A DNA stretch of 64,000 bases from the NCBI GenBank assembly GCA_905221605.1, contig CAJNDS010002157.1, positions 588,501-652,500 on the forward strand. Direction: 5' to 3'. The DNA comes from Symbiodinium natans (Eukaryota; Sar; Dinophyceae; Suessiales; Symbiodiniaceae). The translations under genes and the position numbers were made by a program. This document shows, piece after piece, positions 37,001 through 39,692 of this stretch (the first letter of the stretch is position 1; each line of letters opens with the position of its first letter). The notes under the pieces were generated by a model that saw only the letters and a list, made by a program, of their open reading frames with translations, was not told the origin of the DNA and did no database searches.

Positions 37001-38171
37001 TTAGGGCTGTATCTGAGGCACTGCAGGGAAATTCCACGCCACCGGAAGCGGTACAGGTCTCTGGGCACCTTCCACGTTAGGGTTTCTAAGGTTTAGGGTG
37101 CTCGGTTCCTGAAGTTGTGTTTAAGGTTTAGGGTTTCGGGTTCAGGGTTTAGGGTTTAGGGTTTCAGTGATTTCGAGTGCAAGAACACAGCTCACACAAA
37201 CAAAAGACAGCGTGCAGTTCGGGAAATGCAGCGGATCAAGTCGAGAGCGGCATGTTGTAGAGGATTCAACACCCTGAAGAGGCGAGCGGCTGGCGGTGGG
37301 GTTCGTGGTTCACCTTTTGAAACCCCTAAACCCTAAACCCTTTTTCGAACCCGTGCTGGGAATCCTAAAACGCCCGCCTATCCTCGCCATCTTGACGAGA
37401 TTTGAAAACCCTAGATCCTAAGCCCTAAACAGTAAATAGTAAACCCTAAACCCTAAATAGTAAACCCTAAACCCTAAACCCTAAATAGTAAACCCTAAAC
37501 CCTAAACCCTAAATAGTAAACCCTAAACCCTAAACCGAGTGGGGGGGGGAGGGGCGGGAAGGAACCTGGACCCTCAACCTGACACAGGCGAATTGCAGAG
37601 CTACCCCCAAGACTACACTCAACCAAACACTATATCCATGTATATATATATATGTAGATATATGCGTGCTATTACTCATCTACGACATGAAAAACACCGT
37701 AACTCGCAAGGACAAATCTGCACTCACCAATGCAAAAAGAACACCTCCAGCCCTGCCCCCTGTCATCATATGCTGGCATTAATAATTAGAACAGGTTTAG
37801 TTTTTTTGGGGGGTATTATCGTGTAATTACAAAGGGGCCATATGGGAATAAAATGAGAAATTCTTCCGACCCCTAAATCACAAACCCTAAACCCTAAACC
37901 CTGTTTTGTGTTCAGGTTCAGGCGGTTTCGGTCTTTGGGACCCATGATGGAAGTGCAGAGCCACCCTAAGCAAAATACCCTAAGCCCTAACCCCTAACCC
38001 CTAAACTTTAAACCCTAAACTTTAAACCCTAAACTGCCCTAAACCCTAAACTGCCCTAAACCCTAAACCCTAAACCCTAAACCCTAAACTGCCAGAGAGG
38101 TGCAGGGCCACCAGCGAAGGGAAGAGTGCCACCAAACACAGGAGGCGAAGCTGGAAGGGCCCGGAGCTCAT
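3306..38171 (-). CDS. Gene A: Venus-flytrap / cysteine-rich / polytopic membrane receptor, about 45 mini-exons
   Basis: This is a composite gene model. Reading the minus strand from 38171 downward, short open segments between repeats give, in order, a secretory signal, an ANF-receptor/GABA-B-like periplasmic-binding-fold domain, a GCC2/GCC3 cysteine-rich region, roughly eight to eleven hydrophobic segments and a hydrophilic tail. The sequence shows the domain order, conserved cysteines and phase-compatible splice sites. Family knowledge says the N-terminal fold binds small ligands outside the cell and that GCC2/GCC3 repeats are extracellular. A sensing role at the cell surface is inference. 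The membrane region lacks recognisable class C GPCR seven-helix motifs and is more like the polytopic ends of alveolate cysteine-repeat proteins. The secure 3' exon is at 4020-4080; the stop near 3308 is tentative. A LINE fragment sits in one intron. One or two exon junctions do not join cleanly, so partial decay cannot be excluded. Confidence 0.7.
3850..3918 (-). CDS. Gene A candidate tail exon
   Basis: After GGGAAG the frame reads [20 protein letters not shown]. It is open and polar but has no partner or motif. Confidence 0.3.
4020..4080 (-). CDS. Gene A tail exon: [20 protein letters not shown]
   Basis: This 61-nt exon encodes [20 protein letters not shown], the same length as gene [21 protein letters not shown]. 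The donor is GT here (GAG^GTTGGG) and GA in gene B (GAG^GACGG). Confidence 0.85.
4552..4670 (-). repeat. CCCTAAA array
   Basis: About 17 perfect units on the plus strand. Confidence 0.95.
4910..4966 (-). CDS. Gene A tail exon: [14 protein letters not shown]
   Basis: After GCCAG the frame reads [18 protein letters not shown] and ends at a GC donor. It aligns with gene [19 protein letters not shown] at the same acceptor phase. An amphipathic helix is likely. Confidence 0.6.
5856..5931 (-). CDS. Gene A candidate tail exon
   Basis: The frame [20 protein letters not shown] and then ATRS ends at a GTTAGGGTTTAGGG donor. It is polar and charged, suiting a cytoplasmic tail. The acceptor is ambiguous. 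Confidence 0.45.
6192..6310 (+). repeat. TA and CATA microsatellite
   Basis: (TA)n followed by about 13 CATA/ACAT units. Confidence 0.95.
7303..7350 (-). CDS. Gene A exon: [15 protein letters not shown]
   Basis: This 48-nt exon is identical in length and phase to gene [16 protein letters not shown] (55480-55527). It has a GC donor here and GT in gene B. It is the first exon of the cytoplasmic tail. Confidence 0.8.
7357..7941 (+). other. Long plus-strand open frame, probably not a gene
   Basis: A 194-codon frame starts at 7357 with no motif, mixed composition and telomere-like words inside. Most of it overlaps intron sequence of gene A. I see nothing recognisable in it. Confidence 0.15.
7995..8079 (-). 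CDS. Gene A exon: [20 protein letters not shown]
   Basis: The acceptor is AACCAG and the donor the consensus GTGAGTG. A hydrophobic helix is followed by RRLTRR, as at a cytoplasmic membrane boundary. It is probably the last membrane segment. Confidence 0.7.
8619..8679 (-). CDS. Gene A exon: [20 protein letters not shown]
   Basis: This membrane segment resembles gene [16 protein letters not shown]. The acceptor is CCGCAG. The donor is GTTAGGGTTTAGGG, again formed by the telomeric array. Confidence 0.7.
8936..9043 (-). CDS. Gene A exon: [20 protein letters not shown]
   Basis: The frame [20 protein letters not shown] and then [13 protein letters not shown] lies between CTCAG and a GTGCTTAAG donor, with no stop over 108 nt. 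No partner was recognised in gene B. Confidence 0.45.
9481..9523 (-). CDS. Gene A exon: [14 protein letters not shown]
   Basis: This 43-nt exon lies between a CAAG acceptor and a GTACAG donor and has a short hydrophobic segment. CCCTAAA lies to the left and TTTAGGG to the right, the usual exon context. No gene B partner was identified. Confidence 0.45.
10000..10110 (+). repeat. CT microsatellite
   Basis: About 100 bp of (CT)n with TATCTCT interruptions. Confidence 0.95.
10433..10515 (-). CDS. Gene A exon: [20 protein letters not shown]
   Basis: This exon encodes [20 protein letters not shown] and then ALILMSL, matching gene [21 protein letters not shown]. This is the most conserved membrane exon between the paralogues. 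The donor is GC. Confidence 0.85.
11579..11630 (-). CDS. Gene A exon: [17 protein letters not shown]
   Basis: This exon is a membrane helix, acceptor GAAAG, donor GC (CATG^GCCG). Its partner in gene [17 protein letters not shown], is one codon shorter and also uses a GC donor. Confidence 0.8.
12218..12281 (-). CDS. Gene A exon: [20 protein letters not shown]
   Basis: This 64-nt exon is the same length as its gene B partner, with the same phases. It encodes [20 protein letters not shown] and then Q. The donor is GC here (CAG^GCGGGC) and GT in gene B (CAG^GTGAGG). Confidence 0.85.
13337..13436 (-). CDS. Gene A exon: [20 protein letters not shown]
   Basis: This exon encodes [20 protein letters not shown] and then [10 protein letters not shown], strongly matching gene [22 protein letters not shown] basic stretch precedes a Trp-rich membrane segment. 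The donor is GTTATAGGG. Confidence 0.8.
14055..14160. mobile_element. Inverted-repeat element, GGGATGTTCCCCCTTA family, copy 1
   Basis: Left arm GGGATGTTCCCCCTTATTCT..CAGTCCT mirrors right arm AGGACTGTAAGTATAAGGGG..GAACA. The length is about 106 bp. It lies in a gene A intron. Confidence 0.65.
14251..14350 (-). CDS. Gene A exon: [20 protein letters not shown]
   Basis: This exon encodes [20 protein letters not shown] and then [13 protein letters not shown]. It aligns with gene [21 protein letters not shown] and AWPLAPSDL. The membrane segment is followed by a Lys/Ala-rich loop. Confidence 0.75.
14729..14773 (-). CDS. Gene A exon: membrane helix [15 protein letters not shown]
   Basis: This 45-nt exon has acceptor TTCAG and donor GAGGGTTTAGGG (GA donor inside a telomeric-type repeat). 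It aligns with gene [16 protein letters not shown], which has the same acceptor phase. Confidence 0.7.
14921..15013. mobile_element. GGGATGTTCCCCCTTA family, copy 2
   Basis: The left arm (GTTGCCCCATATGCTAACAG) is diverged; the right arm ends AAGGGGGAACATCCC. Confidence 0.5.
15455..16613 (-). mobile_element. 5'-truncated LINE-type retrotransposon fragment with reverse transcriptase tail
   Basis: About 320 codons stay open on the minus strand from 16612 to a stop near 15642. The peptide has the post-RT region typical of dinoflagellate LINEs ([46 protein letters not shown]...[15 protein letters not shown]) and a C-terminal zinc-finger-like CIFCDRRY...[11 protein letters not shown]. The catalytic RT core is missing. 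The 5' end abuts TTTAGGG repeats at 16614. The 3' UTR ends in tandem CCAA units (about 15460-15485), a simple-repeat tail known from some LINE clades. The fragment is in a gene A intron, in sense orientation. Family assignment is from memory of motif patterns. Confidence 0.7.
17108..17198 (-). CDS. Gene A exon: [20 protein letters not shown]
   Basis: This exon encodes [20 protein letters not shown], aligned with gene [21 protein letters not shown]. The donor GTAAGT is followed within a few bases by TTAGGGTTTAGGG. Confidence 0.8.
17199..17369 (-). mobile_element. Telomere-bearing intron in gene A, absent in gene B
   Basis: This 171-nt intron has a GA donor followed by an array of about ten TTTAGGG units (sense). 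It splits HP-NGK, which gene B encodes as SHPNGKTG in one exon. Only one telomeric array is present, so it lacks the inverted pair. Confidence 0.6.
17370..17428 (-). CDS. Gene A exon: [20 protein letters not shown]
   Basis: This exon encodes [20 protein letters not shown], aligned with gene [20 protein letters not shown]. It ends at a GA donor (CACCC^GACC). Gene B runs on without an intron to the next block. Confidence 0.8.
17879..17969 (-). CDS. Gene A exon: NFLSKLL...STMGQFIQ
   Basis: This exon encodes [20 protein letters not shown] and then [10 protein letters not shown]. It aligns with gene [21 protein letters not shown] and STMGQFFQ, with the same starting phase. The donor is CAG^GTCCAG. 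Confidence 0.8.
18648..18750 (-). CDS. Gene A exon: [12 protein letters not shown] and membrane segment 3
   Basis: This exon encodes [20 protein letters not shown] and then [14 protein letters not shown]. The acceptor is TTTTTCACAG. The donor GTGAGGGTTTAGGG runs straight into the telomeric array. Confidence 0.8.
18751..19197 (-). mobile_element. Telomere-bearing intron in gene A, absent in gene B
   Basis: This 447-nt intron has a GA donor and TTTTTCACAG acceptor. In sense it has GGTTTAGGG near the start and CCCTAAACCCTAAACCC before the acceptor. Gene B is continuous ([10 protein letters not shown]). Confidence 0.6.
19198..19246 (-). CDS. Gene A exon: [16 protein letters not shown]
   Basis: This exon encodes [16 protein letters not shown], aligned with gene [21 protein letters not shown]. 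It ends CAG^GACTGG, a GA donor. Gene B has no intron at this codon. Confidence 0.75.
19247..19807 (-). mobile_element. Telomere-bearing intron in gene A, absent in gene B
   Basis: This 561-nt intron has GCTT at both junctions. It contains plus-strand TTTAGGG near its 3' end and CCCTAA words near its 5' end, plus an inverted-repeat element at 19622-19712. Gene B reads PALQW without an intron. Confidence 0.6.
19808..19855 (-). CDS. Gene A exon: [15 protein letters not shown]
   Basis: This 48-nt exon, [16 protein letters not shown], aligns with gene [16 protein letters not shown]. It ends at a GC donor (CT^GCTTGG). GCTT is repeated at the next acceptor (AAAG^GCTTCAG), as expected for a target-site duplication. 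Confidence 0.75.
21078..21154 (-). CDS. Gene A exon: transmembrane segment 2, first part
   Basis: This exon encodes [20 protein letters not shown] and then SMVQSLG. Gene B has the same stretch split by an intron after SCG. The donor near CTTG^GTGGC does not join in frame to the next exon by canonical rules, so either an unusual donor is used or a frameshift exists here. Confidence 0.75.
21155..21456 (-). mobile_element. Telomere-repeat intron in gene A with AGGC duplication, absent in gene B
   Basis: This 302-nt intron has a GC donor and CCCCAG acceptor. The sense strand has TTTAGGG units near the 5' end and CCCTAAACCCTAACCCCAG at the 3' end. AGGC occurs at both junctions (ATG-AGGC ... CCCC-AGGC-AGACG). 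Gene B reads MNTKQTSKA continuously here. Confidence 0.7.
21457..21540 (-). CDS. Gene A exon: transmembrane segment 1
   Basis: This exon encodes [20 protein letters not shown] and then LYYMMNM, a clear membrane helix aligned with gene [21 protein letters not shown]. The donor is GC (ATGAG^GCCG). The intron that follows is absent in B. Confidence 0.85.
21541..21998 (-). mobile_element. Telomere-repeat intron in gene A, absent in gene B
   Basis: This 458-nt intron is largely CCCTAAA and an 8-mer variant CCCCTAAA. It lies between CTPPGE and AFSMAG, where gene B reads CTPFSLVGW with no gap. Confidence 0.65.
21549..21780 (-). repeat. CCCTAAA and 8-mer CCCCTAAA array
   Basis: About 11 7-mer units are followed by about 18 units of CCCCTAAA/CCCCAAAA. 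Confidence 0.95.
21999..22110 (-). CDS. Gene A exon: last cysteine-rich unit
   Basis: This exon encodes [20 protein letters not shown] and then [17 protein letters not shown]. It aligns with gene [21 protein letters not shown]. All six cysteines are kept. The donor GA^GTAC and acceptor CTAAG of the next intron keep the frame into FSMAGW. Confidence 0.8.
22111..22206 (-). mobile_element. Introner-like intron in gene A within the cysteine-rich region
   Basis: This 96-nt intron has AGGTGG at both junctions (CCAGGTGGGG ... CTCAGGTGGTTT). Removal gives PGGLPGT, matching the uninterrupted PGGKPGT in gene B. The interior resembles the 'GTTACGAA..AAGGGACCCCTA' family found at 27443, 53757 and 58313. 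Confidence 0.75.
22207..22943 (-). CDS. Gene A exon: end of flytrap and GCC2/GCC3 cysteine-rich block
   Basis: This is the longest exon in the window (737 nt). It starts [20 protein letters not shown] and continues [13 protein letters not shown], the last strand of the flytrap. There follow about five units of the GCC2/GCC3 (ephrin-receptor-like) pattern with CxxC pairs 10-13 residues apart, for example [20 protein letters not shown] and [20 protein letters not shown], then [21 protein letters not shown]-x-S/T sites are present, fitting an extracellular location. It ends CCAG^GTGGGG, where an intron absent from gene B interrupts a PGG(L/K)PGT codon run. Confidence 0.85.
23029..23147 (-). CDS. 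Gene A exon: flytrap [10 protein letters not shown] and GDR
   Basis: This exon encodes [20 protein letters not shown] and then FNS..., SYGDRDGVQ. The 'f.GlTG.v.f...GdR' motif closes ANF-receptor domains. A GC donor (CA^GCTCC) joined to AG^GCTCATC keeps the frame (VQ-LIRQF), leaving an 85-nt intron. Confidence 0.8.
23148..23289 (-). mobile_element. Inverted-repeat intron in gene A flytrap domain
   Basis: This 142-nt intron's ends and exon edges form a long inverted repeat (CCCAGAGGGTCCATTT on each end). The interior repeats GGAATTAGGTAC. Donor CAGAGG^GTCC and acceptor GGGAG^GCC keep the flytrap frame. Confidence 0.65.
23290..23503 (-). CDS. Gene A exon: flytrap [13 protein letters not shown] helix
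   Basis: This exon encodes [18 protein letters not shown], then [20 protein letters not shown]. This is the ANF-receptor 'a.YDa....a.al' helix. It ends CAGAG^G at GTCC, the edge of a 142-nt inverted-repeat intron. Together with the following exon this is the best evidence for the ligand-binding fold. Confidence 0.8.
23543..23626 (-). CDS. Gene A exon: flytrap segment
   Basis: After CGCTAG the frame reads [20 protein letters not shown] and then ELQLQYRSF, before a stop. It sits directly upstream of the AYGLVSS exon. The donor is not clear. Confidence 0.5.
23932..24005 (-). CDS. Gene A exon: flytrap CTAEQL segment
   Basis: This exon encodes [20 protein letters not shown] and then LPIR, ending at a GTGCC donor. 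GABA-B-type domains have a similar cysteine followed by a helix and a 'G.i.i' strand at this place. Another frame is open, but this one fits the family. Confidence 0.55.
24391..24545. mobile_element. CATGGGTTCCCCTAC family, copy 2
   Basis: ATGGGTTCCGCTACTACCCC on the left mirrors GGGTGGCAGGGAAACTTATG on the right. The interior has AATTAAGCCCAATTAAGG. Confidence 0.6.
24934..25007 (-). CDS. Gene A candidate exon with strong acceptor
   Basis: A textbook pyrimidine tract (CTGTTTTTTTGCAG) precedes the frame [20 protein letters not shown] and then RVW. The exon runs into a TTTAGGG-like array. It has no motif, but its position agrees with the second lobe. Confidence 0.45.
25316..25525 (+). repeat. 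TTTAGGG array
   Basis: About 30 units with single slips (TTTAGG, TTTCGGG). Confidence 0.95.
25636..25686 (-). CDS. Gene A exon: flytrap VWF strand
   Basis: This exon encodes [20 protein letters not shown], comparable to the 'yvWf..gw..nW' strand of GABA-B-like flytraps. The acceptor is GCAGAAG; a GC donor probably ends the exon before an in-frame stop. Confidence 0.6.
26364..26458 (-). CDS. Gene A exon: flytrap GSQEYSG...WWLL
   Basis: This exon encodes [20 protein letters not shown] and then PPDTWWLL. It resembles the GABA-B segment in which a strand and helix with '..C..Y...l' precede a 'vWfl' strand. The acceptor is CTAG and the donor GTATAC. Confidence 0.65.
26851..26985 (-). mobile_element. 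Third copy of the GTAGCCCAGT introner-like element
   Basis: This copy runs from GGTAGCCCAGTAACC on the left to CCATGGGCTACC on the right, with long T and G runs inside. It begins exactly at the donor of exon 26986-27066. A fourth terminus (CCGGGCTACCAAGC) lies just left at 26815-26830. Confidence 0.6.
26986..27066 (-). CDS. Gene A exon: flytrap second lobe
   Basis: This exon encodes [20 protein letters not shown] and then SWDLCL, ending exactly at GTAGCCC, the terminus of an inverted-repeat intron of the 'GTAGCCCAGT' family (26851-26985). The helix-strand pattern fits the lobe preceding the GSQEYSG exon. Confidence 0.5.
27683..27772 (-). CDS. Gene A candidate flytrap exon
   Basis: The minus strand reads [20 protein letters not shown] and then AG, between CCCTAAA (left) and TTTAGGG (right). 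The amphipathic helix fits the second lobe, but a second frame is also open, so the phase is uncertain. Confidence 0.35.
28833..28912 (-). CDS. Gene A candidate flytrap exon
   Basis: After GCACAG the frame reads [19 protein letters not shown] and ends near a GC donor. It is a plausible surface loop of the ligand-binding domain. It has TTTAGGG on the plus-strand left and CCCTAAA on the right, the opposite of most exons here. Confidence 0.45.
29190..29252 (-). CDS. Gene A candidate exon
   Basis: A minus-strand frame reads [20 protein letters not shown] between a GCAG acceptor and degenerate CCCTAAA sequence. No motif is recognised. It is listed for position and open frame only. Confidence 0.3.
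29345..29456 (-). mobile_element. Second copy of the GTAGCCCAGT introner-like element
   Basis: This 112-nt element has the same ends (GCTTGGTAGGCCAGTGG... and ...GGTTACTGGGTTACCAAG in sense). It is flanked by TCTGC on both sides. A GC donor lies at its sense-strand start. Joining the flanks gives an open frame [14 protein letters not shown]. Confidence 0.65.
29645..29717 (-). CDS. Gene A exon: flytrap FGFKRVGV strand
   Basis: This exon encodes [17 protein letters not shown], matching the 'f.Wk.vavi...y..g' strand of ANF-receptor domains. The acceptor is CCAGAG. The donor is either GTGGTG after ACACAG or slightly further left. Confidence 0.65.
29905..30000. mobile_element. Inverted-repeat element with GGAATGAGGTACC arms
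   Basis: GGAATGAGGTACCCTATA mirrors TATAAGGTACCTCATTCC. A related copy at 20932-21006 has GGAATGAGGGAATTC and CTCATTCCCTC. Confidence 0.6.
30541..30645 (-). repeat. CCCCAAA variant array
   Basis: About 13 CCCCAAA units on the plus strand, the complement of the GGGGTTT variant. Confidence 0.95.
30718..31062. mobile_element. Nested stack of elements
   Basis: Outer arms (GGGTATAAGGAGGGACCC at about 30720 and AAGGGTCCCTCCTTGTAG at 31039-31056) belong to the family also at 6904-7113 and 18102-18260. Inside are an element with ACTTGGAGG...CCATGAACCTCCAAG ends (30788-30940) and telomeric arrays at 30797 and 30960-31025. In the inner element, telomeric units split GGAGG from GTTCATGG. Confidence 0.55.
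31064..31127 (-). CDS. Gene A candidate exon before the FGFKRV strand
   Basis: The open frame after CGCGAG reads [18 protein letters not shown], in the position where the family has a helix leading to 'fgW+rV'. The match is weak. The right flank is TTTAGGG, the left flank an inverted-repeat element. Confidence 0.35.
31308..31444. mobile_element. CATGGGTTCCCCTAC family, copy 3
   Basis: TCATGGCTTCCCCTACTACC on the left mirrors GGTTGTAGGGAAACCCATGA on the right. A partial copy is at about 16953-17037. Confidence 0.6.
31882..31953 (-). CDS. Gene A exon: flytrap LSD..RYPYLTR strand
   Basis: This exon encodes [19 protein letters not shown] and then DCHG, the equivalent of the 'LSd...yp.f.Rt.PsD' motif of ANF-receptor proteins. 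The donor is GTTTAGGG: the first telomeric 7-mer supplies the splice donor directly after CATGG. Confidence 0.75.
32295..32376 (-). CDS. Gene A exon: flytrap GDACS loop
   Basis: This exon encodes [20 protein letters not shown], followed by RLFNVLQ. It matches the ANF-receptor 'GpacSs...va.la..fn.pq' ligand-binding loop and helix. Flanking arrays are C-rich on both sides on the plus strand, so this intron does not follow the usual orientation rule. Confidence 0.7.
32604..32705. mobile_element. Inverted-repeat element with GTACACTTTCAGTT arm
   Basis: GTACACTTTCAGTTCTTTAG and CCCAAAAGTGTAAAGCTTAC face each other. A second copy at 8803-8900 has GTACACTTTCAGTTGTATAG and AAAAAGTGTAAAGTG. Confidence 0.55.
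33177..33389. mobile_element. GGGATGTTCCCCCTTA family, copy 3, with nested hairpin
   Basis: Outer arms are GGGATGTTCCCCCCTATACT and AGTATAA-type GTATAAGGGGGAACATCC. The centre holds a second inverted repeat (GGCTGACTTCTG ... CAGAAGAAAGCC), so it may contain a nested element. Confidence 0.6.
34186..34248 (-). CDS. Gene A exon: flytrap helix
   Basis: This exon encodes [18 protein letters not shown]. Joined through a GA donor it continues as [10 protein letters not shown] in the next exon, which matches the helix that precedes the 'G..C S' loop in the ANF-receptor fold. The frame is kept only if the GA donor is used. Confidence 0.55.
34386..34529. mobile_element. GTAGTTTCATGGGCCC family, complete copy
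   Basis: Left ACTTTCATGGGCCCTTAAAA mirrors right GGGCCCATAC..AGGGACCATGAAACTACG. An internal GGTATACA repeat is present. Confidence 0.6.
34982..35050 (-). CDS. Gene A exon: flytrap LPGY segment
   Basis: This exon of 23 codons encodes [19 protein letters not shown] and then AEAW. The 'LPGY..N..L..S.C' pattern is typical of the ANF-receptor/GABA-B N-terminal lobe, where the cysteine is usually conserved. The acceptor is GCGAG; the donor is GTGAGG, or a GA donor two bases later that keeps frame with the next exon. Confidence 0.7.
35788..35894. mobile_element. CTACTATTTGCTTAAGAACC family, intron-edge copy
   Basis: CTACTATTTGCCTAAGAACC and TTCTTAAGCAAAGAGTAG form the ends. The right end coincides with the donor of exon 35900-36001. 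Confidence 0.65.
35900..36001 (-). CDS. Gene A exon: first lobe of flytrap domain
   Basis: This 102-nt exon starts after AACTCAG and encodes [20 protein letters not shown], then a Glu/Asp/Arg-rich helix end. The pattern is the usual opening of ANF-receptor domains (a beta strand, a glycine loop, then the helix before 'N...LPGY'). The donor GTTTACTAC lies at the edge of an inverted-repeat element (35788-35894). Confidence 0.65.
36319..36371 (-). CDS. Gene A exon: N-terminal edge of ligand-binding domain
   Basis: After a CTCAG acceptor, the frame reads [17 protein letters not shown] and ends at a GTGAGC donor. It has no stop and sits between the signal peptide and the first recognisable flytrap exon. 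The assignment to the start of the ANF-receptor fold rests on order, not on a motif. Confidence 0.5.
37200..37310 (-). pseudogene. Orphan copy of the flytrap ARLF exon
   Basis: The minus strand reads [17 protein letters not shown], similar to gene [14 protein letters not shown] at 32295-32376, including the nucleotide run around GAAGAGGCG. It lies upstream of the first flytrap exons, so it is out of order. It may be an exon duplicate or relic. Array orientation around it is reversed relative to most exons. Confidence 0.4.
37430..37535 (-). repeat. Higher-order telomeric repeat with TAGTAAACCC
   Basis: Blocks of two or three CCCTAAA units are separated by CCCTAAATAGTAAA at least four times. 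This indicates block duplication, not unit-by-unit addition. Confidence 0.9.
38092..38171 (-). CDS. Gene A exon: start codon and signal peptide
   Basis: The ATG at 38171-38169 opens the peptide M followed by [20 protein letters not shown]. It has one early Arg and then a leucine-rich core, as in a secretory signal. A CTGAG acceptor lies just upstream, implying a 5' UTR exon, and the exon ends at a GC donor that runs directly into TTTAGGG repeats. Its place ahead of the ligand-binding exons supports this start and marks the boundary between genes B and A. Confidence 0.65.
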
Positions 38172-38189
38172 GATTGGAGCCTCAGTAAG

Positions 38190-38385
38190 GTTTAGGGTTT
38201 AGGGTTTAGGGTTTAGGGTTTAGGGTTTAGGGTTTAGGGTTTAGGGTTTAGGGTTTGGGGTTTGGGGTTTGGGGTTTGGGGTTTGGGGTTTGGGGTTTGG
38301 GGTTTGGGGTTTGGGGTTTGGGGTTTGGGGTTTGGGGTTTTGGGTTTTGGGGTTTGGGGTTTGGGGTTTAGGGTCTAGGGTTTAG
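38190..38385 (+). repeat. Composite TTTAGGG and GGGGTTT array
   Basis: Nine TTTAGGG units are followed by about 15 GGGGTTT units, so one variant was amplified as a block. It lies just upstream of the gene A signal-peptide exon. Confidence 0.95.
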
Positions 38386-39124
38386 GCAGGCAAGGAGTCT
38401 ACGTGGGCCTGTGAGTATGGACGAAAGCAATGAAGCACACAACCCTGTCACTGCAAAGGCGACTTGTTTTCGCCCACGCCCCTTAGGGTTTAGGGTTTTG
38501 GGCTTAGGGTTTACCCAAAAAAAGTGCCGAAAAAAGAGGTCCAAACCATCCGCACGCCCATGCGCACAACATGGCCGCTGTGCTCATGAATGTTACTATA
38601 CTCCCCTTGGAACCTTAATAAAAACAATATTTTGTAATATCCTCTTGGATTTTATATAACAAAAACACAAACAATTCACAAGGGGGATACAGGTTTAAGG
38701 TCTAGGGTAAAGCCAAGGTAGGTTCCACATCCCCGTTCGCCTTCTTCGACTTGCCTTCCAAACTCTAAAACATACATGGACCTAAAACCGTAAACCCCAA
38801 ACCCTACACCGGAAAAAACCCGGTCCTTATCCGGAAGAGTTCTTTTAGGGCAGGGCATTGAATGCAAAGCAAGTTCAGCATCAAGCGCACGTCAGGGGGT
38901 TTCCGAAGAATACGGATACCGAATTCGTTCCTTTGAAAGGGGTTCTCAGATTTTGGGGGGCACCGCCCCCCATTTTAGGAAGTGCCTGTGTTGAATCATG
39001 TTGCGGAATACCGCGCTATCCTCCTCGCAACTCGCACGGTCGGTTGAATAATCTATCTCCCGGAAAGCCCAAAACACTTCGCCAGTCGTAGAACCGCAGC
39101 AACTAGCACCAATTGTTTTTGTTC

Positions 39125-39126
39125 TT

Positions 39127-39157
<31 letters not shown>

Positions 39158-39180
39158 GTCTCTCTCTCTCTCTCTCTCTC
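39125..39180 (+). repeat. CT microsatellite
   Basis: About 55 bp of (CT)n with few interruptions. Confidence 0.95.
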
Positions 39181-39426
39181 GTGTCTCGCGACACCAAGAC
39201 TTGATCTTAACCCTAAGACTACATGAACCCTCTCAGTCCCTTCAAGACCCTGCAAAACCCTCGACGCCCTTTAGGGTTTAGGGTTTAGGGTTTAGGGTTT
39301 AGGGTTTAGGGTTGAGGGTTTAGGGTTAAGGGTTCTCGAAATAACCGCCTCTTTGCATGCAAAGCGGCTCCGCTGCTAAGCCAAGAGAACGGAAGCATCT
39401 GAAGCCGAGAGCCACCATGACCCGGC

Positions 39427-39692
39427 CGGTTTAGGGTTTAGGGTTTAGGGTTTAGGGTTTAGGGTTTAGGGTTTAGGGTTTAGGGTTTAGGGTTTAGGGT
39501 TTAGGGTTTAGGGTTTAGGGTTTAGGGTTTAGGGTTTAGGGTTTAGGGTTTAGGGTTTAGGGTTTAGGGTTTAGGGTTTAGGGTTTAGGGTTTAGGGTTT
39601 AGGGTTTAGGGTTTAGGGTTTAGGGTTTAGGGTTTAGGGTTTAGGGTTTAGGGTTTAGGGTTTAGGGTTTAGGGTTTAGGGTTTAGGGTTTA
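39427..39692 (+). repeat. Longest TTTAGGG array
   Basis: About 265 bp of essentially perfect TTTAGGG units, roughly 37 copies, between an exon-like piece and an AAAAGGGCACCC sequence. Confidence 0.95.
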
